From Carnegiea gigantea (lineage: Eukaryota; Streptophyta; Magnoliopsida; Caryophyllales; Cactaceae), in assembly GCA_029747015.1 (NCBI GenBank), contig JAKOGI010001558.1, positions 5,001 to 69,000 of the forward strand: a stretch of 64,000 nucleotides of DNA, in the 5' to 3' direction. Position 1 is the first letter of the stretch, and each line of letters starts with the position of its first letter. A model generated the notes under the pieces. It saw only the letters and a program-made list of their open reading frames with translations. It was not told the DNA's origin and ran no database searches. The position numbers and the translations under genes were made by a program. Positions 57,577-64,000 of the stretch are shown here, one piece after another.

Positions 57577-58330
57577 ATGGATGTAAATGATCTAAATGAT
57601 GTTGTTGAGAAAGAGGAGTCAAGTCCCTCTAATGATGCGACTCATAATGATGTTGTGTATGATGCTAAAAACGTTCATAAGGACTCCCAAGAATATTTCC
57701 TAAGACCATTTGTACTGCCCTTGCCTTTGCCTTTCCCTCAAAGAATGGTTAAGGCTAAACTTGATTTGTAATTTGGGATGTTATTGGAGGTCCTTAAGAA
57801 GCTCTACTTCAATATTTCCTTTACTTATGCTTGACATGGCCTCAAATGTCTTCTTATGCTAAGTTTTTGAAATAGATTTTGTTAAACAAAAGAAAGCTAG
57901 AAGAGCTTGAGATAGTGCCATTGACTAAATAATGTAGTGCTGTGATTCATAATAACTTCTTAATTAGCTTAAACATATTGGTAACTTCTCCATCTCTAGG
58001 GAATGTTTGCATTAACCATGCTTTCTATCATTTGGGCTCTTCTATAAGTTTTGATACCATGCCAAAAGTTGAATGTATAAGAGATGAGACCCACCACCAT
58101 TTCCTTACCATTGGTGTACCATTCTCTGAAATACTCCATGGCTGTTTTATCAAGGTAGGCGATTTTTATATGGTGGTTATTTTGTAATTCTTGATATAAA
58201 AGAGGATACACACACCACAATCATTCTTGGGAGGCCTTTCTTAGGCACTATTGAATATCTATTTGATGTGAAGAATGGGAAGTTATCTTTCTATGTTGGC
58301 GATGAGCATGGAGTTTAACTTGTTTAAAGC
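57577..58330 (+). pseudogene. Protease region of element J
   Basis: 57577-57771 is open (acidic linker, then LPLPLPFPQRMVKAKLDL, the conserved lead-in to the protease domain). 57942-58187 gives NVCINHAFYHLGSSISFDTM (catalytic loop region; the usual Asp before LG is His) and FIKVGDFYMVVI. About 58215-58300 reads IILGRPFLGTIEYLFDVKNG. The order and spacing follow the family; it is not active. Confidence 0.72.
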
Positions 58331-58779
58331 TTTCAAATTTACATCTATTTCTAACGAGTGTAATAGAATTGACATGAATGATAATATAATAACCAAGGAA
58401 GTTGTTAGCCAAAGCTCTAGTGACCCTTTTGTTCATTGCTTTTCGAATGATTACACTACCAATGATGAAAATACTGAGGTAGCAATGTGTGCTTCGTTTT
58501 GAGAAGGCACCCTAAAAATTCCATCTATCCTTGCCAAGGTGGAAGTGTAGAAGTGAAGAAGCATCTTCATTTGAAGAAAAGCTTGTCCTTAGGGTGAAAT
58601 TGAAATCACTCCCTTCTTATTTTAGGGTATGAATCTGTTGGTCTTAATTCTTAATATGGTGTGATCCTTAATGGAAATCTAAATGCATCCCAAACTAGAT
58701 TGCATCACAAACACATATGACAGACTATTGATGACCTGAAAGGAATTCAGTCTTCAAAGTGTATGCATCGTGTTTTTAT

Positions 58780-59480
58780 GGAGCATCACCATATGCCCTC
58801 AATTGAACACCAAAGAAGGTTGAACCCTAACATAAAAGAAGTGTTCAAGAAAGATATTTAAAATTGCATTTGGTTTCACTATCCACCCTATCTCTAATAG
58901 TAAGTAGCTAAGCCTTGTCTATGTGGTGCCTTCGAAAAGAGGGACAATGGTTGTAAAAAATGAGAATAATGCGATGATTCCTAGTAGGACAATCATAGGT
59001 TAGCACATATGCATTGACAATAGAAAGTTAACAAAAAGTCACCTATATATACCATTTTTCCTTGCCGTTTATTAACGAAATGCTTGAGAGGCTAGCTAAG
59101 GACTCATATTTTTTGCCACCTAGTAGTTAGTCAGGGTTTTCTCAAAGTCCTACCCTCGGTAGTAATGAAGAAAATACCATATTTACATGTCCATGTGGTA
59201 CTTTTCCATATGGGAGGATGCCATTTGAGTTATGTAATGCCCCGTAACCTTTTAATGTTGCATGAGCGCCATTTTCTCCAACTTTTTTGAGGATGTTATA
59301 GAAGTATTCATAGATGAGTTTTCTAAATACGGTAGATCATTTGACCATTGCTTACATAATTTCTTCAAAATGTTAGAAAGGTGTGAGGAAGTGAATTTGG
59401 TGTTGAATTGAGAAAAGTGCCATTTTATGGTACAAAGGAGGTTGTCCTTCATTATAGTGTTTCAAACAAATGCATTTAGG
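58780..59480 (+). pseudogene. Reverse transcriptase of element J, active site altered
   Basis: It reads RVFMEHHHMPSIEHQRRLNP at the start, then TKCLRG- and THIFC-type pieces of the palm, CHVVLFHMGGC-like sequence around 59200, and EVFIDEFSKYG at 59301-59330. In this family the active site reads F-x-D-D; here it is F-I-D-E (59307-59318), so the second catalytic Asp is lost. The frame then continues with HFMVQRRLSFIIV-like sequence in shifted frames. Confidence 0.75.
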
Positions 59481-59489
59481 CTGATGAAG

Positions 59490-60130
59490 AAAATGTGTAG
59501 GTGATTAAAGAATTACCACCACCAACCTTTGTAAAATGGCGTGAAGAGTTTCTCGACGACATCGATTTTTATTAACTGTTCATTAAAGATTTTTCTAAAA
59601 TTACAAAACCTCTCAGTCAATTGCTTATCAGGGATATACATTTTCACGTTAATGAGGAATGTTTGAGTGCTTTCCACAGGTTGAATGAATCATTTATTTG
59701 ACCGCAGTAATACAAGTTCCACATTGGGAGCTCACATTTGAGGCAATATATAATGCAAGTGATTATCCGCTGATAGCCATCTTGGGGCAAAGGAAGACAA
59801 TGATCTGCATGCCATTTACAAGATGGACTTTGGATGAGCCCCAAGTGAACCACATCACCATAGAGAATGAGTTCTTAGTGGTCAACTTTACATTGGAAAA
59901 ATTTTGGTCATATTTGATCAATTCCAAGCTGATAGTTTTTACATATCAAACCTCTTTTTAAGCTTCATATGGAGAAGTTCAACTCTCCCTTCCTTACTAG
60001 ATGATTTACTCTCCTCCAAGAGTTTGATTTGGATATTTGTTACAAGGGTGAGTTAGAGACTATGATAGCTAATCATTCATCTCATTTGGGCCACAATGCT
60101 ATTCCTATTGAAGAGTGCCTCATAGGTGAC
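59490..60130 (+). pseudogene. RT connection and RNase H of element J
   Basis: It contains FIKDFSKITKPLSQLL (59583-59630), ECLSAFHRLNESFI and then LTFEAIYNASDYPLIAILGQ (59726-59790), where the first catalytic Asp is Asn and the Cys before it Tyr (both G-to-A). LDEPQVNHITIENEFLVVNF and LQEFDLDICYKGELETM, ANHSSHLG complete the RNase H pattern. Confidence 0.75.
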
Positions 60131-60199
60131 TGATTACCAGATGAAGCTCGCTATTTCTCACCAAGGCACTCCTTGGTGTGTTGATTTCTAGAATTTCAA

Positions 60200-61370
60200 A
60201 GTATGTGGAGTGTTGCCATTGCATTTATCATACAAACAAAACAAGAAATGTTTTACTAATGTTAAGTACTATGTGTAGGAAGAGCCTCTTCTCTACAAGA
60301 TGTGCAAGGATCATATTTATAGGAGATGTTTTTTGAAATATAAGGTTCAAAGTGTCTTTCACCATGGTTGTGTTTCTACTTATGGTGGATGCTTTTGTCC
60401 CAACAAGATACTTGCTAAGGTTCTTCAGGTGCGCTTCCATAGGCCCACTCTTTTTAAGGGTGCAATAAGATTTGTGATGTCCTGTGACCAGTGCTAAAGA
60501 GTAAGAAAAAATTCAAGGTTGGATGAGATGTCTTAAAGTGGTATTCATGTGATCAAGCTTTTTATTGTATGAGAGATGGACTTCATGGGTCATTTCCCTC
60601 TTTCTTACAACAACCTTTATATTCTTATGGCATTGACTTACTTGTCAAATGGGTGGAAGCCATTGCCATCTCCACTAATGATTCCAAAGTTATTAACAAG
60701 TTCCTCAAGAATAATATGTTACAAGATTTGGCATACTAAGTGCTTTCTTGAGTGATAACGAGACTCACATTTATAATAAGCCACTTGAGCCTCTTCTGAA
60801 GAAGTATAGGACCTTTCATAAGATTGTTACACCTAACCATCCCTAAATAAGGGGCCAAGTTAAGTGATCGACCTAAGAGTTAAAGATCATTTTAGAGAAG
60901 ACCATTAACCCCATCCATAATGATTGGTCTCTTAAGTTAGATGATGCTCTATGGGCTTACCGGACACTTATCAAACTCCTAAATACTATTTTATATTGGT
61001 GGCATTTAGAAAGTCTTATCACTTGCCGATTGAGCAAGAACACACGGCAGATTATGTCATTTAAGCATCAATATTTGATCTTAAGGTAACCTAAGGAAGA
61101 TGGATATTGAAATTGAATGAGTTAAGTGAGCTACGATTAGAGGTATATGAGAGTTTCAATATCCACAGAGAGAGAAGCAAGCATTGGAATAAAGAACTGG
61201 TTTGAGGATGGTGGCATGGTCTTCTTATTCAATTCAAAGCTAAGATTGTTCTCGAGTAAGTTGAGATCCCATTGGTCGGGACAATCTCACATCACCAAGG
61301 ACTTTCCTCATGGAACGGTAGAAGTGTGGAGTGTGTCCATTGGCTTATTTAAGGCTAATGGATAACAGGT
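60200..61370 (+). pseudogene. Integrase of element J, catalytic Glu replaced
   Basis: 60300-60497 is open and carries the HHCC zinc domain: VFHHGCVSTYGGCF and VMSCDQC. The core follows with EMDFMGHFPLSYNN (first Asp), AFLSDNETHIYNKPLEPLL (second Asp) and HP.IRGQVK, where the third catalytic residue Glu is Lys. 60930-60965 has [15 protein letters not shown]. 61147-61365 is open and contains the C-terminal MVFLFNSKLRLFSSKLRSHW and PHGTVEVW. Stops and shifts separate these blocks. Confidence 0.8.
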
Positions 61371-61551
61371 GAATCCCTATTTATGAGGGAGCCCATTACA
61401 ATAGCCGTTATACATGCTCTCACCAACCCTGTTCAATTATAAGAAGGTAAAGGTTGAGCGTTTGACCCATAGGGGCAACCCAAGCCCTTCTTATTACTTT
61501 CCTTTTCTTTTTCAATTTTGATTCAAATAGTACCTATAAACATCCCTTTCT

Positions 61552-61582
61552 CCAAAAAAAAAGAAAAAGAAAAAGAAAAATA
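61552..61582. repeat. A-rich aaaaag microsatellite
   Basis: A short run of A5-6G units. No further meaning was seen. Confidence 0.85.
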
Positions 61583-61654
61583 GTTGGGTGACGTGAGCAT
61601 GAGTGTGTTAAGCATATTGAGACAGAACCTGCCATAGATCATCCGTGTTTATGA

Positions 61655-61667
61655 CCACAATCCGTGG
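61655..61667. promoter_or_regulatory. 13-bp inverted repeat, copy in J interior
   Basis: ccacaatccgtgg; the right arm CCGTGG is intact, the left arm is CCACAA. It lies at the same relative place as the intact copy in C (26618). Confidence 0.5.
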
Positions 61668-62190
61668 TTAGGCACCTACAAAAACTAAGTAGCGCACTAT
61701 GGAGCCTCCATCCTTGACCAGGCTTTATGGTCAGCCCCTCAACTAAAAAGGTAAAAAAACTAACAGAGGTCACCATAGGCATTCTGTGGTGGTCACAACG
61801 GTGACCCCCTTCCTAGCGAGTCAAGGGTTTTTAAAAGTAGTTGGACATTTCTTTCTTTCTTTCTCACTTTCACCCTCAACTCTCTCTCTATATCCTTCAT
61901 TTTCTCTCTCTAAAAACTCCATAACCATCCTCCATTATGCTTTAAATCTTCACCATTCCTAATCTAATGCTACTTTCTAATGCAATTCTTCTTGTTCTCT
62001 CCATATGCTTTATTTTCACCTTCATTTTCCCTAAAATCACCCTCTAATTTACCCTCTTGATGTACTATGGAGGATCATGATCATGGTCAATCCCAAGAAT
62101 GGTCCAAGTCCAAGGAAATCCAAGAGGTCCTGAAACTCTTGAGAAATTAACTAGAAGACAAAGTGAGCAACTGCCCGATCCTATCCAGCG

Positions 62191-63440
62191 CAAGTAGTAA
62201 ATTTCTGACTTTAGTTGCCTAATGAATGGGCAAGTTAAGTACTTTATTTTGCTTTGACTTTGAGTTTAAGAAGTTATCTTTCTATTAAAGTAAGTTTCAA
62301 TCCATTAGGACTTCATTTGCCCCTCCAAATCAGCCGCCAAAGCCAAACTGTCCAACCTACCAAGTTGATCCAGAATGTTTCCCGGTTTTGTACGTCAGTT
62401 TCTGATAGCCTTGGACTCACTTAGGAACCTGGAAATCTACTTTTTAGGAACCCTTGTGAGTTAGCTTCAAGGTTATTAGAAGTATTCTTAGCCAAGTCAA
62501 GTGCCAATAAAGGATGCATTTCAGGAAAACTGACTTTCAGTTCTAGTTTTGACCATCTAAATTATGCAGGAAATTTCTCTCTAGAGGCTGCTCCAAATCC
62601 AGTGAAAATTTTTGTATTGGAAAATAGACTCTTCAAGATTTCATATGACTCCTGGTTCATCAAATTGGACCCAAAACAAGATAGTTATGGCTTAATGAAT
62701 CTGACCCTGTTGCGATGAAAACACGCAGAAGTCTAGAAGCATTAAATGCGGATGGATTCATCATGCCTAGGGAACAAATGCACGGCCACCTAATTCAAAA
62801 GATGCCTCTACCTATGTTAAGGTGGGAATTTAGGATAACAAGTCTCCACACAGATGAGAACAAGTCTCAAGACCCTTAGTTTTCGGATTTACATTGTTTT
62901 GACCATAGTTCATTTAGTAACTTGCTTTTATATTTTCTATGCTAGTGTAGTAAGTTGCATTTCATATTTTCGTGTGTAAGATGAGTTCCCTAGAGTATTT
63001 CCTAGCCCTATAAAATCCATACTCAAATTAAGTTGAATAACAAGTTATGAGTTAAGGTAAAGGTTGAGTACAAACTCCCTCATAGTTTCTCCCTCTGGCT
63101 TATCTCTAGTTTGCTCTCTAGAGTGGTGTTTAAGAGGCTTTTATGATCTTTTAAGTGGTGATATCTTATCTCACTAGATGTAAAAGTTGATCTCTAAGAA
63201 TCTTGATGGTGATATCTTATCCAAGGTCCTTAGTTACTTATCTTTCTTAGAGAATTGCATCCAAACTGTGATCACTCTTTCTCTCTTCCTTTCACTATTT
63301 AAGATCCCTTCTTTGTTCTTCATCCATAAGGACTTAGAAGTGCATCAAGTGGAATTAGAGTTTAGGATACTCTCTTGGCTGAAGCTTCCTACCCCAAACA
63401 CAACCTTTTAGCCTAGACAAACTCCTACCCACAAAGAACT
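62191..63440 (+). repeat. Probable 5' LTR and leader of element K
   Basis: There is no coding here. It contains a TATA-like box at 63009, ctctctagtttgctctctagag near 63105-63125 in pieces, and two copies of ggtgatatcttatc (63158 and 63209). It precedes a gag, so an LTR and leader are expected. I could not find a clear LTR start, end or primer site; the limits are inferred. Confidence 0.4.
63009..63016 (+). promoter_or_regulatory. Candidate TATA box before K gag
   Basis: TATAAAAT in the context agccc-TATAAAAT-ccatac. Confidence 0.45.
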
Positions 63441-63461
63441 CGTAGCTAGCTAGTTTAAAGC

Positions 63462-64000
63462 ATGACCAGTAGCATGACTTTAGAAGAGACGTTTAAGCAA
63501 CTAATGAAGGTTAATGCTGAAAAGGATGCTAAAGTTAACTATCTAAGAAAGCAACTTAAGCAAGCCATGAGAAACAACGGAAGAGAGATCCAAAGCTTAC
63601 ACTCTACTAGTGAGTCCAATTCGATTGAAGATAGGTCTGAGAGTAACCCTTTTACATCAAGTGAAGATGATGGAGAAAGGAGCCCTAGAAGATCACGGTG
63701 AGGCAAGTAACTAGCTTTGGATTTCAAGGTGAAAATCCTAGAGTTTGAAGGCTAGCTTAATCCGAACGAGTTCATAGATTAGATGAACACTATTGAGAGG
63801 GTGTTTGAGTACAAGGATGTTCCGGATGATGAGAAAGCCAAGTCTGTAGCCCTTAAACTACATAAGTACACTTCTATTTGGTGGGGTAAAGTTTTATCTA
63901 AGAGGGCTAGAAAAGGGAAGGGATGAAAGAAAAACCTAAGGCCAAATTTCTTCCACCCCACTACCTCCAAGATAACTACACTAAACTCCATAACCGTAGG
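63462..64000 (+). pseudogene. gag of element K (runs off the window)
   Basis: It starts at ATG 63462. MTLEETFKQLMKVNAEKDAK and LRKQLKQAMRNNG form a probable coiled coil, then a Ser/Glu-rich spacer (TSSEDDGERSPRRSR). After a TGA at 63699, where the same frame continues, LDFKVKILEFEG, LNPNEFID and TIERVFEYKDVPDDEKAKSV, ALKLHKYTSIWWGKV give the gag core. Stops replace single codons at about 63699, 63708, 63753, 63780 and 63922, most of them TAG or TGA. The frame is otherwise kept, so it is less decayed than most gag copies here. The core resembles that of F. Confidence 0.78.

Larger units (their letters stand above)
54993..62190 (+). mobile_element. Element J: Athila/Tat-type element with remnants of complete gag-pol
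   Basis: Same family as B and C but on the + strand. It has a 5' LTR (54993-56240), decayed primer site, gag, protease, reverse transcriptase, RNase H, integrase and the intergenic leader before the second frame, in the usual order. The 3' end is lost near 62190, where K begins. All domains carry many stops and key residues are changed, so this is an old copy, but it shows what C has lost. Confidence 0.85.
61371..62190 (+). promoter_or_regulatory. Intergenic leader of J with inverted-repeat box and pyrimidine-rich tract
   Basis: After integrase come: an A/AG microsatellite (61552-61582), a block with repeated ccata/ccgtgg words (61630-61810), a TTTTTAAAA stretch (61829-61838), a long tract of ctttctttctttctc and ctctctctc (61845-61915), and ATG at 62070 (MEDHDHGQSQEW, then broken). 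The order is that of the C leader at 26223-26765. The second frame itself is almost entirely lost at the junction with K. Confidence 0.5.

Noticed and set aside
63158..63225. ggtgatatcttatc repeats as the primer-binding site of K
   Set aside because: They resemble TGGTATCAGAGC only in the first bases and occur twice; no LTR edge precedes them.

Overview
This window looks like repeat-rich nuclear DNA of a flowering plant, of the pericentromeric or heterochromatic type. It is AT-rich and has no host gene that I can support. I see no tRNA or rRNA gene, and no intact retrotransposon polyprotein; every coding trace is broken by stops and frameshifts. Almost everything I could assign is Ty3/Gypsy LTR retrotransposon sequence, nested and truncated, plus one LINE fragment. 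The plant assignment rests on primer-binding sites for initiator tRNA-Met, on degraded forms of the Athila/Tat primer-binding site, and on Tekay/Del-like and Athila/Tat-like gag, protease and pol remnants. The species cannot be told from this sequence.

Layout. (1) 1-13570: element A, a Tekay/Del-like derivative on the + strand. It has LTRs of about 5 kb but an interior of only 2.6 kb, holding an unrecognised reading frame, a broken gag and a scrap of protease fused to the pol end. Its 3' LTR carries a nested, full-length solo LTR of the same family (7343-12402). (2) 13571-16200: element B, minus strand, a single LTR with internal sequence on both sides. (3) 17583-33120: element D, + strand Tat-type, whose reverse-transcriptase region was split by element C (20886-30629, minus strand, Athila/Tat type, both LTRs and a near-perfect target duplication). 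(4) 33121-37422: element E, minus strand, with only gag and protease remnants. (5) 37423-40560: fragment I, minus-strand Athila/Tat type. (6) 40560-41480: L1-type LINE endonuclease fragment, minus strand. (7) About 41480-43880: H, + strand Gypsy pol fragment. (8) 44514-50934: element F, minus strand, gag and protease only, interrupted by solo LTR G (45661-47518, perfect 5-bp target duplication). (9) 50935-54992: unassigned. (10) 54993-62190: element J, + strand relative of C with traces of the whole gag-pol. (11) 62190-64000: start of K, a Gypsy element with gag running off the window.

How the parts relate. B, C and J belong to one family with LTRs of 1248-1251 bp, and I is related. D and the solo LTR G are Tat-type. 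E and F share a gag-protease type, and the K gag resembles it. A, C, E and F all kept gag and at least part of protease while losing most or all of reverse transcriptase, RNase H and integrase. If they moved in that state, they depended on proteins supplied by other elements. Decay is dominated by G-to-A and C-to-T changes: Cys-to-Tyr in zinc knuckles, Asp-to-Asn in RNase H, and Trp or Gln codons turned into stops. This is as expected for heavily methylated DNA.

The least expected signals are: a 13-bp inverted repeat with the form CCACGG-N-CCGTGG, found in the LTRs of B, C, I and J and again between pol and the downstream frame of C and J; an unrecognised 230-codon frame between primer-binding site and gag in A; and a frame-preserving 60-bp minisatellite in the A-family LTR.
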